Below, one piece after another: positions 42,889-52,622 of a stretch of 64,000 bases of DNA. Each line of letters starts with the position of its first letter. Positions within the stretch are counted from its first letter, which is position 1. Origin of the DNA: Pseudomonas sp. DG56-2 (GTDB taxonomy: Bacteria; Pseudomonadota; Gammaproteobacteria; Pseudomonadales; Pseudomonadaceae); the NCBI RefSeq assembly GCF_004803755.1, contig NZ_CP032311.1:753501-817500 (forward strand). The letters run 5' to 3'. Under the pieces are notes generated by a model. It saw only the letters and a program-made list of their open reading frames with translations, was not told the DNA's origin and did not search any database. The translations under genes and the position numbers were made by a program.

Positions 42889-44325
42889 TCAGCTGTCGCT
42901 GGTTGCTCCGCTCTTGCGCCGCGGGATACCCAGGCGCTGGCGGCGCTCCCACAAACACTTGCGGCTGACGCCCAGTTTGCGCGCCAGCTCGGTTTCGGTC
43001 ATGTGGTCCTGATGCTCGAGCACGAAGTGCTGGAAGTAGTCTTCCAGCGACAGGTCTTCGGTGGGCTCATGGCTTGTGCTGCTTGGCGTGCTGCCGTTGC
43101 CGGACAGGGCGAACGGATCGTCGTCTTCCAGGTCGCTCAGCTCGATGTCGATGCCCAGCAGGTCTGCGGAAATTTCCGGGCTCTCGCAGAGAATCACCGC
43201 CCGCTCAACGGCGTTTTCCAGTTCGCGGACGTTACCCGGCCATGAGTAGTGACGAATGGCCTGCTCGGCATCGTGACCGAAGCGCAGGTCAGTACGGCCC
43301 ACGCGCGCACTTTGGCGGGCGAGGAAGGCATTGGCGATTTCGTTGACGTCGGCGCCGCGCTCGCGCAGGGCGGGGAGCTTGAGGGCGATTACGTGCAGGC
43401 GGTAATAAAGGTCTTCACGGAACTGGCCGATCTTGGCCAGGCTTTTCAGATCACGGTGGGTGGCTGCAATAAGGCGCACGTCGACCTTTTGTGACTGCAC
43501 CGAACCTACCCGGCGAATCTCGCCTTCCTGCAGAACGCGCAGCAGGCGAGCCTGTGCCTCGAGTGGCAGCTCGCCAATTTCGTCGAGGAACAGGGTGCCG
43601 CCATCGGCTGCTTCGACCAGGCCGGCGCGTCCTGCACTGGCGCCGGTAAAGGCGCCTTTTTCGTGGCCGAACAGTTCCGACTCGATCAGGGTTTCCGGAA
43701 TGGCAGCGCAGTTCACCGAAATCATCGGTGCCTTGGCGCGGCGCGAGAGGTTGTGCAAGGCGCGCGCAACCAGCTCCTTGCCGGTGCCCGATTCACCCTG
43801 GATCAGCACATTCGAATCTGTAGGCGCGACCTTGCGGATCTTGCTGTACAGATCCTGCATGGGAGGGCAGGAACCGATAATGCCGATCTCGCCATTGGCG
43901 GCGTTATTACTGCTCTTGTCCGCGGTAGCAGGCTTGCCATTGGCACGTGCTTCGACAGCAGCGGCTGGAGCGTTCTGGCGATCACGCAGGATGCGCGCCA
44001 CAGCCTGGAGCATTTCGTCATGATCGAAAGGCTTGGCGATGTAGTCTACTGCGCCCATCTTCATCGAATCGACGGCAGAGCGCAGGCTGGCGTAGCTGGT
44101 CATGATCAGCACCGGCGTACCTTGACCGAGCTTGATCAGTTCGGTGCCGGGTGCACCCGGCAGGCGCAGGTCACTGACAATCAGGTCGAAGGTGGCAATG
44201 CTGAAGCGCTCCTGGGCTTCCTGCACCGATCCGGCCTCGCTGACCTGGTACTGGTTGCGCTCCAGCAATCGGCGCAAGGCCGAGCGGATAATGGTTTCGT
44301 CTTCGACGATCAGAATGTGCGGCAT
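42889..44325 (-). CDS. cbrB: Two-component response regulator CbrB (sigma-54 activator)
   Basis: CbrB is the NtrC-type regulator governing carbon/nitrogen balance and activating crcZ. The 478-residue protein has a receiver domain with phosphoacceptor D52 (SDLRLPG) and conserved K102 region ([10 protein letters not shown]), a linker, an AAA+ domain with Walker A GESGTGKE (about 178) and the sigma-54 contact loop GAFTGA, Walker [13 protein letters not shown], and a C-terminal Fis-type helix-turn-helix ([20 protein letters not shown]). It follows cbrA after 22 bases. Confidence 0.98.
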   Translation of the reverse strand: MPHILIVEDETIIRSALRRLLERNQYQVSEAGSVQEAQERFSIATFDLIVSDLRLPGAPGTELIKLGQGTPVLIMTSYASLRSAVDSMKMGAVDYIAKPFDHDEMLQAVARILRDRQNAPAAAVEARANGKPATADKSSNNAANGEIGIIGSCPPMQDLYSKIRKVAPTDSNVLIQGESGTGKELVARALHNLSRRAKAPMISVNCAAIPETLIESELFGHEKGAFTGASAGRAGLVEAADGGTLFLDEIGELPLEAQARLLRVLQEGEIRRVGSVQSQKVDVRLIAATHRDLKSLAKIGQFREDLYYRLHVIALKLPALRERGADVNEIANAFLARQSARVGRTDLRFGHDAEQAIRHYSWPGNVRELENAVERAVILCESPEISADLLGIDIELSDLEDDDPFALSGNGSTPSSTSHEPTEDLSLEDYFQHFVLEHQDHMTETELARKLGVSRKCLWERRQRLGIPRRKSGATSDS

Positions 44326-44347
44326 TGATTCAATTCTCTCGACGGTC

Positions 44348-47302
44348 TCAGTTCACAGCGGACGTCGCTACGACATGACGTGGCAGGGTCACTCGGATCC
44401 GGGTGCCACGCTGGCTTTGAGTATCGGCCGGGCTGTCGATGGTGATTTGTCCATAATGCTCTTCCACGATGGAATAGACCAGAGCAAGCCCCAGTCCGGT
44501 ACCTTCGCCCGGGTCCTTGGTAGTGAAGAAGGGTTCGAACAGACGATCCATGATGTTTTTCGGAATGCCGCTGCCTTCGTCCTCGACGATCAGGTCAACG
44601 GTATGCTCGCTGGCTTCGCTCTTGACGCGCACGGCGCTGCCGGGCGGTGAAGCATCGCGAGCGTTGGACAGCAAGTTGATCAGAACCTGGGCCAAGCGTT
44701 GCGGGTCGCCATCGACCCAGTGCTCGGGGTCGCACAGGTTGAAAAACTGTACTTCGAAATTGCGCCGGTTCAAGGCCAGCAAGCCAATGGCGTCCTGGGC
44801 CACTTCGGCCAGGCACACCGGCTCGTCACTTTGTTGATGGCTGCCCGCATGGGCAAAGCTCATCAACGATTGGACGATGCGGGAAATGCGTTTGGTCTGT
44901 TCGAGAATCTGGCTGCTCAATTCTGTGATTTCGCCGTCATCCTCGCGCTCTTCGCGCAGGTTCTGCGCCAGGCACGCGATACCGGTAACCGGATTGCCAA
45001 TCTCGTGAGCCACACCGGCGGCGAGACGACCGATGCTGGCCAGCCGTTCCGAGTGCACCAGCTTGTCTTCCAGGGCCTGGGTTTCGGTGAGGTCTTCGAC
45101 CAGTACCACCAGGCCGCTGTTACCTGGCGCCAAAGGTTCATCAATGGCCGCTTTGTGCAGGTTAAGCCAGCGGGTCTGACCGTCCAGGCCCAGCCGTTGT
45201 TTGTGCAAATGCTCATCGGGGATATTGGTGAAACCCAGCAACAATCCACGCCAGGGCTCACCGATGGTGGTCAGGCGCGAGCCCACCACGCGTTTGGCGG
45301 GAATGCCGGTGAGTTCTTCCATGGCCTTGTTCCACATCAGGATCTCCTGATCCTTGGCCAGCGAGCAGACGCCCATCGGCAGTTCCTGCAATGTTTGGCG
45401 ATGGTAGCGGCGCAGGGCGTCGAGCTCGGCTGCAAGACCGGTCAGGCGCGAGTGATAGTCTTCCAGTCGGCTTTCGATGAAGTGAATGTCTTCGGTAACA
45501 TAATTTTCGTTACCGGACTTGTAGGGCAGAAAGGTCTCGACCATGTCCTGGGCCACGCTCGGCCCCATCAAGCCCGAGAGGTTGGCTTCAATACGATCGC
45601 GCAGACGGCGCAAGGCGTATGGGCGGCGCTCGTCGAATGGCAGATAAAGATCACGCAACGCCTGTTCCACTTCCTTCTGCGCAGCTTTTGCACCCAGGGG
45701 CTTGGCCAGTTGGGTGGCGAACTCCTGAGGCGACGCGGCATGCAGTTCACGCCGTTGCGGACGCCGAACGTTATCCACGGCGCAAGCTTCGGCAGCGCTG
45801 ACTTCTTCGCTACTGGCGTTGGTGAACAGCGAAATCAGGGTGAACAGCAGTACGTTGGCGGCCAGCGAGGCAATAGCTGCCATGTGCCAACTGGTGTCGT
45901 CGAGCACATAGATCATGTTCAGCAGCGGAATGTAGAAACCTTGCAGATTGCCTACCAGCGGCAACAGCATGGTCACCATCCACACCAGAATCCCGGCGAG
46001 CAAACCGGCAATGAAGCCCCGGCGGTTGGCGGTCGGCCAGTACAGTACCGACAGCACACCTGGCAAGAACTGCAGCGTTGCGACGAAGGCAACGATACCG
46101 AGGTTGGCGAGGTCTTGCTGGCTGCCCAGCGTCAGGTAGAAACCAAAGCCTGCGGCGATGATCGCTACGATCAGTGCGCGACGGGTCCATTTCAGCCAGC
46201 GATAGATGTTGCCCTCCGCGGGTGGCTGGTACAGCGGTAGCACCAGATGGTTCAGGGCCATGCCCGACAGCGCTAGGGTGGTCACGATGATCAGGCCACT
46301 TGAGGCCGATAGCCCGCCGACATAGGCAAGCAGCGCCAGCGCCTGGTTGTTGGCCGCGATGCCCAGGCCCAGGGTGAAGTATTCAGGGCTGGTGCTGGCG
46401 CCCATCTTCAAACCGGCCCAGAGGATCAGCGGTACAGCCAGGCTCATCAGCAGCAGAAATAGCGGCAGTCCCCAGCTGGCGCTAACCAGCGAGCGAGGAT
46501 TGAGGTTTTCGGTAAAGGCCATGTGGTACATGTGCGGCATAACGATTGCCGAGGCGAAGAACACCAGCAGTAGGGTTCGCCAAGGACCTTCTTGCAGCGG
46601 CGTATGCAGAGCAGCCAGGGCGGTCTGGTTTTGCAGCAGCCAGACTTCCAACTGGTGCGGACCACCAAACACCCCGTACAGCGCATACAGGCCAATGCCG
46701 CCCAACGCCAGGAGTTTAATCACCGACTCGAAGGCAATGGCAAAAACCAGACCTTCATGTTTTTCCCGCGTAGCAATGTGGCGAGAGCCAAAAAAGATCG
46801 TGAACAGGGTGATCAAGGCGCAGAAGGCCAAGGCCACCCGGGCCTTGACCGGCTCACCGGTAAGAATGCTGATGGAGTCGGCTACTGCCTGGATTTGCAA
46901 CGCCAATAAAGGCAGCACGCCAATTAACATGAAAATTGTGGTCAGAGCCCCCGCCCAGGTGCTGCGAAAGCGGAAGGCAATCAGATCAGCCAGTGACGAC
47001 AGCTGATAAGTACGGGTGATCTTGAGAATGGGGTAAAGCAATACTGGCGCAAGCAGAAAAGCGCCAGAAACGCCCAGGTAACAGGCGAGAAAACCGTAAC
47101 CGTACTGGTAGGCGAGACCCACCGATCCATAAAACGCCCAGGCACTGGCGTAGACGCCCAGCGACAGCGTATAGGTCAGGGGGTGGCGAATGATTGAGCG
47201 CGGGATCATGCCGCGTTCACTGACCCACGCTACGCCGAACAGCACCAACAGGTACGCGGCGCTGATCAGGATCATCTGGGTCAGACTAAAGCTCATCGGC
47301 AT
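44348..47302 (-). CDS. cbrA: Sensor histidine kinase CbrA (SLC5-type transporter fused to kinase)
   Basis: CbrA senses carbon/nitrogen status and phosphorylates CbrB. The roughly 984-residue protein has an N-terminal SSS (sodium:solute symporter) domain of about 13 membrane helices (1-500), then a short STAC-like segment, a PAS domain (about 630-740, [22 protein letters not shown]), a dimerisation/phosphoacceptor H box [14 protein letters not shown] and an HATPase domain with N, G1 (DEGSGIPKN) and G2 (GTGLGLALV) boxes. GTG 47305, ATG 47302 and ATG 47296 are all possible starts; AGAG is best spaced for 47302. All overlap the end of cbrX, implying translational coupling. Confidence 0.95.
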   Translation of the reverse strand: MPMSFSLTQMILISAAYLLVLFGVAWVSERGMIPRSIIRHPLTYTLSLGVYASAWAFYGSVGLAYQYGYGFLACYLGVSGAFLLAPVLLYPILKITRTYQLSSLADLIAFRFRSTWAGALTTIFMLIGVLPLLALQIQAVADSISILTGEPVKARVALAFCALITLFTIFFGSRHIATREKHEGLVFAIAFESVIKLLALGGIGLYALYGVFGGPHQLEVWLLQNQTALAALHTPLQEGPWRTLLLVFFASAIVMPHMYHMAFTENLNPRSLVSASWGLPLFLLLMSLAVPLILWAGLKMGASTSPEYFTLGLGIAANNQALALLAYVGGLSASSGLIIVTTLALSGMALNHLVLPLYQPPAEGNIYRWLKWTRRALIVAIIAAGFGFYLTLGSQQDLANLGIVAFVATLQFLPGVLSVLYWPTANRRGFIAGLLAGILVWMVTMLLPLVGNLQGFYIPLLNMIYVLDDTSWHMAAIASLAANVLLFTLISLFTNASSEEVSAAEACAVDNVRRPQRRELHAASPQEFATQLAKPLGAKAAQKEVEQALRDLYLPFDERRPYALRRLRDRIEANLSGLMGPSVAQDMVETFLPYKSGNENYVTEDIHFIESRLEDYHSRLTGLAAELDALRRYHRQTLQELPMGVCSLAKDQEILMWNKAMEELTGIPAKRVVGSRLTTIGEPWRGLLLGFTNIPDEHLHKQRLGLDGQTRWLNLHKAAIDEPLAPGNSGLVVLVEDLTETQALEDKLVHSERLASIGRLAAGVAHEIGNPVTGIACLAQNLREEREDDGEITELSSQILEQTKRISRIVQSLMSFAHAGSHQQSDEPVCLAEVAQDAIGLLALNRRNFEVQFFNLCDPEHWVDGDPQRLAQVLINLLSNARDASPPGSAVRVKSEASEHTVDLIVEDEGSGIPKNIMDRLFEPFFTTKDPGEGTGLGLALVYSIVEEHYGQITIDSPADTQSQRGTRIRVTLPRHVVATSAVN

Positions 47303-47462
47303 CACGTTGGCTCTGCAGGATAAAGGTCACGACGATCAGGATCAGCCAGAGCAGGTAAGGGCGATACCAGGCACCGGTTGGCTCGATCCACCAGTCCATG
47401 ATGGCCGGGGAGAACAGATAGATCCCCACAACCAGAAGCAGGACCAAACGATAGATATACAT
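47286..47462 (-). CDS. cbrX: Small membrane protein CbrX, overlapping cbrA
   Basis: A 58-codon frame starts at ATG 47462 and stops at TAG 47286-47288, overlapping the cbrA start by 11-20 bases in another frame. The peptide opens MYIYRLVLLLVVGIYLF and has two hydrophobic segments (about 5-20 and 36-50) around a conserved-looking MDWWIEPTGAWYRPY loop, so it is an inner-membrane protein. Its place directly before cbrA matches the gene known as cbrX in other pseudomonads, where it is cotranscribed with cbrAB. Its biochemical role is unclear; coupling CbrA translation is the simplest one. Confidence 0.85.
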   Translation of the reverse strand: MYIYRLVLLLVVGIYLFSPAIMDWWIEPTGAWYRPYLLWLILIVVTFILQSQRDADEL

Positions 47463-47525
47463 GCTGGCCTCAAAGGTTAGGGTGCGCTTGGGCTGGACTT
47501 ATTATTGGCGCAAATGGCTGAGCCG

Positions 47526-47553
47526 ATGGTAACGGATGGGCTGGCGCCTGCAA
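47526..47553 (-). promoter_or_regulatory. Possible sigma-70 promoter for cbrXAB
   Basis: On the minus strand TTGCAG (47553-47548), 16 bases, TACCAT (47531-47526). The predicted start near 47519 leaves a leader of about 57 bases before cbrX. Both hexamers are imperfect. Confidence 0.35.
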
Positions 47554-47644
47554 ACGGCCTCGCGCGTTTTAGCCAAAGTTTTGAATTTATTGGTCTTTTA
47601 CAGCCACTGCACGCCCGATCGCTGGCACCCACAACACGGACGCG

Positions 47645-48538
47645 TTAGTGAAGGTCTGCTTCAGGTACGCTGTGGCGCCGAGCTATGGCGCTGGGGTTCC
47701 AATGCTGGGCGGCGTGAGCCAGTACTTCGGCTGGCGTGCCCTGCTCCATTGCTGAATCGGTGTTCTGGCCGAGGGCGCGCAAGGCACGCAGGATCAGGGG
47801 CGTGGCGTGCTCGGTAGGCAGCGGTGCAGAGCGATAGCTTTTGCCAAGCTTGTGGCCATCCGGCTGAGTAATGAGCGGTACGTGCAGGTAACGGGGTTGC
47901 GACAGACCCAGCAGTTCCTGCAGGTATAGCTGGCGCGGGGTGTTGTCCAGCAGATCTGCGCCGCGCACGATATCCGTTACTCCTTGCCAAGCGTCATCGA
48001 GCACGACCGCCAGTTGATAGGCATACAGCCCGTCGCGTCGACGTATGACGAAGTCACCAACCTCCTGCCCCAGGTGTTGTTCGAACGCCCCCTGGACACG
48101 GTCTTCGAACCGGTAGATCAACTCCGGAACACGCAGGCGAATCGCGGCATCCTGCTGTCCGTGGCCGGCATTGCGGCATAAGCCGGGATAAATGCCGTTG
48201 TAACCTTCCAGTTGTTTACGCGAACAGGTGCAGGCATAAGCCAGACCTTGGCGAAACAAGCGCTCAACCACCTCGGCATAGGCGTCGTGGCGCAGGCTTT
48301 GATAAACCACTTCTCCGTCCCATTCCAGGCCGTAGCTTTCCAGGGTGCGCAGGATCGCTGCCTGGGCGCCGGGGGCTTCGCGGGGAGGATCGATATCTTC
48401 CATGCGCAGGAGCCAGGTGCCACCGACTGCTCGGGCATCGAGCCAGGAGGCGAGGGCAGCGACCAGCGAGCCGAAGTGCAGGAATCCGCTTGGGGTGGGG
48501 GCAAAGCGCCCGATGTAGCGAGGAGTGTTCATGCTCAT
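47645..48538 (-). CDS. gluQ: Glutamyl-Q tRNA(Asp) synthetase
   Basis: GluQ-RS glutamylates queuosine at position 34 of tRNA-Asp. The 297-residue protein is a truncated glutamyl-tRNA synthetase lacking the anticodon-binding domain. It retains the class I ATP site APTPSGFLHFGSL (HIGH-like), the zinc-binding CTCSRKQ...Y...C set (about 104-122) and the KMSKS-like HKLGKS. A second ATG (48532) two codons in is an equally good start. It lies 60 bases downstream of dksA, the usual dksA-gluQ pair, separated here by a hairpin. Confidence 0.95.
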   Translation of the reverse strand: MSMNTPRYIGRFAPTPSGFLHFGSLVAALASWLDARAVGGTWLLRMEDIDPPREAPGAQAAILRTLESYGLEWDGEVVYQSLRHDAYAEVVERLFRQGLAYACTCSRKQLEGYNGIYPGLCRNAGHGQQDAAIRLRVPELIYRFEDRVQGAFEQHLGQEVGDFVIRRRDGLYAYQLAVVLDDAWQGVTDIVRGADLLDNTPRQLYLQELLGLSQPRYLHVPLITQPDGHKLGKSYRSAPLPTEHATPLILRALRALGQNTDSAMEQGTPAEVLAHAAQHWNPSAIARRHSVPEADLH

Positions 48539-48564
48539 GAGGCAATCGATACAGCCATGAATGA

Positions 48565-48589
48565 AACGGGGCGCCTTGAGCGCCCCGTT
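48565..48589 (-). terminator. Hairpin between dksA and gluQ
   Basis: AACGGGGCGC (48565-48574) and GCGCCCCGTT (48580-48589) pair around five bases; on the minus strand the stem continues TTTCATTC, a weak U-tract. It probably ends a fraction of dksA transcripts before gluQ. Confidence 0.7.
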
Positions 48590-48598
48590 CGAGTGAAA

Positions 48599-49045
48599 TC
48601 AGGCCTTACCGACCTGTTTCTCTTTGATTTCCGCCAGGCTCTTGCAGTCGTAGCACAAGTCTGCGGTTGGGCGGGCTTCCAATCGGCGAATACCGATTTC
48701 CACGCCGCAGCTTTCACACCAGCCGTATTCTTCGTCTTCGATCAGTTGCAGGGTTTTATCGATCTTCTTGATCAGCTTGCGTTCGCGGTCGCGGTTACGC
48801 AATTCGAGGGCGAACTCTTCTTCCTGGCTGGCGCGATCGGCTGGGTCCGGGAAGTTGGCTGCCTCGTCTTTCATGTGGTCCACAGTCTTGTCTACGCCTT
48901 CCATCAGCTCCCGCTTCCAGTTCTGAAGGAGCTTGGCGAAATGTTTGCGCATGGGCTCGCCCATGTACTCCTCACCCTTTGCTTCTTTATAGGGTTCGAA
49001 GCCGCGAACGAGTTGACTACTTTGTTGCTTTTCTTGGGTGGACAT
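48599..49045 (-). CDS. dksA: RNA polymerase-binding transcription factor DksA
   Basis: DksA acts with ppGpp in the polymerase secondary channel to control rRNA and amino acid genes. The start at 49045 (MSTQEKQQ) gives 148 residues; a longer in-frame start at 49093 is not conserved. The coiled coil (about 35-105) carries the tip motif DPADRA, fitting the catalytic DxxDxA pattern, and the zinc finger has four cysteines, CESCG...CYDC. A basic C-terminal helix follows. Confidence 0.98.
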   Translation of the reverse strand: MSTQEKQQSSQLVRGFEPYKEAKGEEYMGEPMRKHFAKLLQNWKRELMEGVDKTVDHMKDEAANFPDPADRASQEEEFALELRNRDRERKLIKKIDKTLQLIEDEEYGWCESCGVEIGIRRLEARPTADLCYDCKSLAEIKEKQVGKA

Positions 49046-49256
49046 GAATAGACCGCCTCTCACTCTTCTAATCCATTGCGCAGGCTGCTCCATCTCCGGC
49101 GCCCGCCGGCCCTGCGACTGCGAGCCGCCGAACTTACCAGATCGAATCGGGGCGCGCTACTCCCAGGTGTCTTCGTTGTTGACAGCAGGTTTAGCCACAC
49201 GTTCGACTCGGTGCGCAGGTAGAATCATTATTCTAGACCTATTTGAGAGAAGGTTG

Positions 49257-50429
49257 ATGGCCCACTCCTACAGTGCGCGCAGCCGCGCCATAGAACCCTT
49301 TCACGTAATGGCCCTGCTGGCTCGTGCCAACGAACTGCAAGCCAGCGGGCGTGATGTGATCCACCTGGAAATCGGCGAACCGGACTTCACCACCGCCGCA
49401 CCGATCGTTGAGGCCGGTCAGGCTGCCTTGGCTGCCGGGCATACTCGCTATACCGCCGCGCGTGGCTTGCCGGCTTTGCGTGAGTCTATCTCTGGCTTTT
49501 ACCAGCAGCGGTATGGATTGAGCATCGACCCCGAGCGAATTCTTGTGACCCCCGGTGGCTCCGGTGCCTTGCTGCTGGCCAGCAGCTTGCTGGTCGATCC
49601 GGGCAAACACTGGCTGCTGGCGGACCCTGGTTACCCGTGCAACCGGCACTTTCTGCGCCTGGTCGAAGGTGGCGCACAGTTGGTGCCTGTCGGTCCTGAG
49701 GTCAACTATCAGCTGACGGCCGATCTGGTTGAGCGCTATTGGGATCAGGACAGCGTTGGCGCGCTGGTGGCGTCGCCAGCCAACCCGACTGGCACCGTGC
49801 TTGATCGTACCGAGCTTGCTGGTCTATCGGCGGCGACCCGCGCCCACAATGGCCACCTGGTGGTCGATGAGATCTACCACGGTCTGACTTACGGCATGGA
49901 CGCGGCCAGTGTGCTGGAAGTCGACAATGATGCCTTCGTCCTGAATAGCTTTTCCAAATATTTCGGGATGACCGGCTGGCGTCTCGGCTGGTTGGTCGCC
50001 CCGCCCGCAGCCGTAGGTGATCTGGAGAAGCTGGCGCAGAACCTGTACATCAGCGCGCCGAGCATGGCCCAACATGCCGCGCTGGCGTGTTTCCAACCGC
50101 AAACCCTGGCCATTCTGGAAGAACGCCGTGGCGAATTTGCCCGCCGTCGGGACTACCTGTTGCCAGCGCTGCGTGAACTGGGCTTCAAGATTGCCGTGGA
50201 GCCGCAAGGCGCCTTTTATCTGTATGCCGACATAAGTGCCTTTGGAGGTGATGCCTTCGCGTTCTGCCAGCACTTTCTGGAAACAGAGCATGTGGCCTTT
50301 ACGCCAGGTCTGGACTTTGGCCGCTATCAAGCCGGGCATCATGTTCGCTTTGCTTACACCCAAAGCCTGCCGCGTCTTGAGGAGGCTGTAGAACGAATAG
50401 CCCGTGGATTGCGGAGCTGGCAAGGCTGA
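49257..50429 (+). CDS. Pyridoxal phosphate-dependent class I aminotransferase
   Basis: A fold-type I aminotransferase of 390 residues, starting at ATG 49257 after AGAAGG. Motifs are [11 protein letters not shown] (substrate-entry loop, about 35-45), [19 protein letters not shown] and the PLP lysine in [16 protein letters not shown] (about 228). It is close to enzymes annotated generally as aspartate/aromatic or methionine-type aminotransferases; the substrate cannot be decided. Its TGA overlaps the sfsA ATG. The promoter region holds the dyad AGAAT-CATT-ATTCT (49221-49234). Confidence 0.9.
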   Translation: MAHSYSARSRAIEPFHVMALLARANELQASGRDVIHLEIGEPDFTTAAPIVEAGQAALAAGHTRYTAARGLPALRESISGFYQQRYGLSIDPERILVTPGGSGALLLASSLLVDPGKHWLLADPGYPCNRHFLRLVEGGAQLVPVGPEVNYQLTADLVERYWDQDSVGALVASPANPTGTVLDRTELAGLSAATRAHNGHLVVDEIYHGLTYGMDAASVLEVDNDAFVLNSFSKYFGMTGWRLGWLVAPPAAVGDLEKLAQNLYISAPSMAQHAALACFQPQTLAILEERRGEFARRRDYLLPALRELGFKIAVEPQGAFYLYADISAFGGDAFAFCQHFLETEHVAFTPGLDFGRYQAGHHVRFAYTQSLPRLEEAVERIARGLRSWQG

Positions 50430-51142
50430 TGCGATTTTCCCCAACACTCGAAACTGCCCGACTGCTGCGTCGCTATAAGCGCTTCCTGGCCGATATCGAG
50501 CTGGCCAGTGGTGAGCAGATCACCATCCACTGTCCTAATACCGGCTCAATGCTCAATTGCATGGTGGAGGGTGGGCAAGTCTGGTTCAGCCGCTCCAACG
50601 ACCCCAAGCGCAAGTTGCCTGGCACCTGGGAAATCAGTGAGACCCCGCAAGGGCGCCTGGCATGTGTGAACACCGGACGGGCCAATGCGTTGGTTGAAGA
50701 GGCCCTACGTGCCGGGGTTATAAGCGAACTGGCCGGCTTTACCGGGTTGAGGCGCGAAGTTGCTTATGGCGAGGAACGCAGCCGCATCGATTTTTGCCTG
50801 GAGTATGCCGAGGGGCCCGCTTATGTCGAGGTCAAAAGCGTGACGCTCGGTTTTGACGGCTCAGCGGTGGCAGCCTTTCCCGATGCCGTGACCCAGCGCG
50901 GCGCCAAACATTTGCGCGAGCTGGCGGCGCTGGCCCGACAAGGGGTTCGTGCCGTACAGCTGTACTGTGTGAATCTCAGCGGTGTGGAGGCTGTCAGGCC
51001 GGCCGCAGAAATCGATGATGCCTATGCACAAGCTCTGCGTGCGGCGGTAGCAGAAGGCGTTGAGGTGCTGGCCTACGGCACGCGGATTGATGGTGAACAG
51101 ATCTACATTGATCGGGCGCTACCGGTATTGCTCACTCAATAA
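50429..51142 (+). CDS. sfsA: Sugar fermentation stimulation protein SfsA
   Basis: SfsA is a conserved protein of unclear biochemical role, with an OB-like N-terminal and a nuclease-like C-terminal domain; DNA binding has been proposed. The 237-residue product has [20 protein letters not shown] (about 33-41), the nuclease-like RIDFCLEY...YVEVKSVTL and the C-terminal PVLL. It overlaps the aminotransferase stop by one base, implying coupling, and is convergent with the Rieske gene, their 3' ends overlapping by 11 bases. Confidence 0.95.
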   Translation: MRFSPTLETARLLRRYKRFLADIELASGEQITIHCPNTGSMLNCMVEGGQVWFSRSNDPKRKLPGTWEISETPQGRLACVNTGRANALVEEALRAGVISELAGFTGLRREVAYGEERSRIDFCLEYAEGPAYVEVKSVTLGFDGSAVAAFPDAVTQRGAKHLRELAALARQGVRAVQLYCVNLSGVEAVRPAAEIDDAYAQALRAAVAEGVEVLAYGTRIDGEQIYIDRALPVLLTQ

Positions 51143-51449
51143 GCCAGATGCCCTGGCTGTCTTCGAGGCAATCCAGGGCGTCCAGGTGTTCCCCGGCGCA
51201 GGGGCCGGCGACACATTCGCCGGACTCGATCAGAAACAGTGCTCCATGGTGACCGCATGCCAACAGGCTGCCACTGCTGTCGAGAAACTGATTGGGCTCC
51301 CAGTTCAGGGCTATTCCCCGGTGAGGGCAACGGTTGCGATACAGGTAGACCTGGCCTGTGCGGCGTACGGCAAACAACGCGCGGCCGTCGATTGTGAAGC
51401 CGCGGCTTTGACCTTCGCTCAATTGCTCGGGTAAACAAAGAAAGTGCAT
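51132..51449 (-). CDS. Small Rieske [2Fe-2S] ferredoxin-like protein
   Basis: The 105-residue protein is a free-standing Rieske domain. The cluster motifs are CPHRG (about residues 42-46) and CGHHG (about 65-69), giving two Cys and two His ligands. Such mini-Rieske proteins act as soluble electron donors, but no partner oxygenase or reductase gene adjoins it. The 3' end overlaps sfsA. It lies immediately downstream of the PrrF terminator on the same strand, 119 bases away. Confidence 0.88.
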   Translation of the reverse strand: MHFLCLPEQLSEGQSRGFTIDGRALFAVRRTGQVYLYRNRCPHRGIALNWEPNQFLDSSGSLLACGHHGALFLIESGECVAGPCAGEHLDALDCLEDSQGIWLIE

Positions 51450-51568
51450 AACGAACGGTACCTGAATCAGTCTCGGCTTGCTGCTTGAACGCCAACAATC
51501 CTCGGATCGTTAGCGTTTGTTTATTGTGCCGGACGCTTTATACCGTGTGGCCTGGGCTGATTCCAGGC

Positions 51569-51683
51569 AAAAAAAAGACCCGGCAAAGTGCCGGGTCAAT
51601 AACCGTGATTAGCCTGATGAGGAGATAATCTGAGAGTCCGAACCAGGGGCTTTCAGCTTATCCAACCAGTCTCGCGACCAGTT
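51569..51683 (-). ncRNA. prrF: PrrF-family iron-responsive small RNA
   Basis: PrrF RNAs are made in iron starvation and block translation of iron-containing proteins. The minus-strand transcript of about 115 bases begins AACTGGTCGCGAG, contains the family core CTCAGATTATCTCC followed by TCATCAGGCTAATCACG (seed region pairing with targets such as sodB) and ends with the terminator GACCCGGCA/TGCCGGGTC plus eight Ts (51597 to 51569). Pseudomonads have two copies; whether this is PrrF1 or PrrF2 cannot be told here. Confidence 0.92.
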
Positions 51684-51685
51684 GT

Positions 51686-51717
51686 GATAATCATAACGAT
51701 TCTCATTACGGTGTCAA
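51686..51717 (-). promoter_or_regulatory. prrF promoter with Fur box
   Basis: On the minus strand TTGACA (51717-51712), 16 bases, TATGAT (51695-51690). A 19-base Fur box reads GATAATCATAACGATTCTC on the plus strand (51686-51704), matching the consensus at 15 positions, and covers the -10 and part of the spacer. Iron-loaded Fur would block the promoter. Confidence 0.9.
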
Positions 51718-51736
51718 CTGTCCTCTTTCGAAATTC

Positions 51737-52012
51737 TCAATTATTTTTCTGAACAGGTTTGGCATCGAGTTGCTGGTTCAAGGCTTCCTTGCGGTCGGCC
51801 GGAATTTCATTCCAATGCACACCGAGCAAGGCGCCTTCAATCGCGTAGAGCAGCACTTTCGACGCTCGAAAGCCTCTAGTGCGTACAGCTTTGTAGGCAT
51901 TTACTGCACCCAGACGACGTAGATCCGAAGCACTGTGGATGCCGACCGCATGCAACCACTGCGCAGAAGTCTTGCCTAGGTTTTTCAGATGCTGGAGTTC
52001 ATCGTTCATCAA
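51737..52012 (-). CDS. TfoX C-terminal-domain protein
   Basis: The 91-residue product consists only of a TfoX_C domain: a helix-hairpin-helix pattern with LKNLGKTSAQWLHAVGI (about 8-24), DLRRLGAVNAYKAVR and LLYAIEGALLGVHWNEI. It lacks the N-terminal domain of the competence regulator TfoX, so a role in DNA uptake is not implied. Function unknown. The gene ends 20 bases upstream of the prrF -35 on the same strand. Confidence 0.85.
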   Translation of the reverse strand: MMNDELQHLKNLGKTSAQWLHAVGIHSASDLRRLGAVNAYKAVRTRGFRASKVLLYAIEGALLGVHWNEIPADRKEALNQQLDAKPVQKNN

Positions 52013-52131
52013 GCCTCCTTGCGACGGCTGAACGGGTCTTCAGAAGGAATCGCTGGCGGGTCAATGAGCAGTGTAGCGGCACTTCGAAAATACGCGGCGT
52101 TTTGCCATCCGTAGGCCGACAAGTAGCCACG

Positions 52132-52162
52132 AGCCCCCGCCAGCGCTTGGCTGGCGGGGGCT
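52132..52162 (-). terminator. 13-bp hairpin after the pentapeptide-repeat gene
   Basis: AGCCCCCGCCAGC (52132-52144) and GCTGGCGGGGGCT (52150-52162) pair perfectly around GCTTG. It begins 13 bases past the stop of the gene read on the minus strand. No U-tract, so a stabiliser or weak terminator. Confidence 0.6.
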
Positions 52163-52174
52163 GTAGTAGAGGCG

Positions 52175-52519
52175 TTAGCGGGTGTTGTAGCGCAAGCGAG
52201 TGCCGAAATTGACCGACATGAGAATCTCGTCGGCGCTCAACTCAACCGGGAAATAAGTACCGGAGATTTGTGCGTGCGCCAAGCTTGCGCCTTCCAGTGG
52301 GTTTTCTCGCAGGTCCAGACCACGCAGGTCGGCGGCGCGGAAATAGGCATCGGTGAAATCGATCCCGGTGGTGTCCAGCGCACGCAAGTCGAGGCCGCGA
52401 AAATCACCGCCGCGAAAGTCGATGTGGATGTCCATGGGCTTTTCGCGGTTGAAGCTGGCGATCTGTTCGTCATGCACCAGCGCATACAGTGCGCTGTCCA
52501 ATTGCCTTGGCTGATTCAT
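52175..52519 (-). CDS. Pentapeptide-repeat protein
   Basis: The 114-residue product starts at ATG 52519 with GGGAGG upstream. Residues about 31-85 form pentapeptide repeats with the A(D/N)LXX-like pattern (FRGGDFRGLDLRALD, FTDAYFRAADLRGLDLRENPL), folding as a short right-handed beta-helix of about two turns. The N-terminal 25 residues are not repetitive. It is too short to resemble gyrase-protecting Qnr proteins convincingly, and its function is unknown. A striking 22-bp dyad covers its presumed promoter. Confidence 0.88.
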   Translation of the reverse strand: MNQPRQLDSALYALVHDEQIASFNREKPMDIHIDFRGGDFRGLDLRALDTTGIDFTDAYFRAADLRGLDLRENPLEGASLAHAQISGTYFPVELSADEILMSVNFGTRLRYNTR

Positions 52520-52543
52520 GAAGGCGCCTCCCTGTTGGACTTG

Positions 52544-52565
52544 TGATGACACTATAGTGCCATCA
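52544..52565 (-). promoter_or_regulatory. 22-bp near-perfect palindrome over the pentapeptide gene promoter
   Basis: TGATG-A-CACTATAGTG-C-CATCA (52544-52565): the central ten bases are a perfect palindrome and the outer five match, with one mismatched pair between. On the minus strand it contains TATAGT, a likely -10, and ends 25 bases before the start codon. It looks like a repressor operator. Confidence 0.55.
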
Positions 52566-52622
52566 TTGCGGGGGCGCCTGAGTTCAGGCGGGAAGTGTCG
52601 ACTGCTTCACGTCCCGAATGAA

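Noticed and set aside
52175..52519. Qnr-like fluoroquinolone protection by the pentapeptide protein
   Set aside because: Far too short (about two beta-helix turns) and lacking the Qnr loop architecture.
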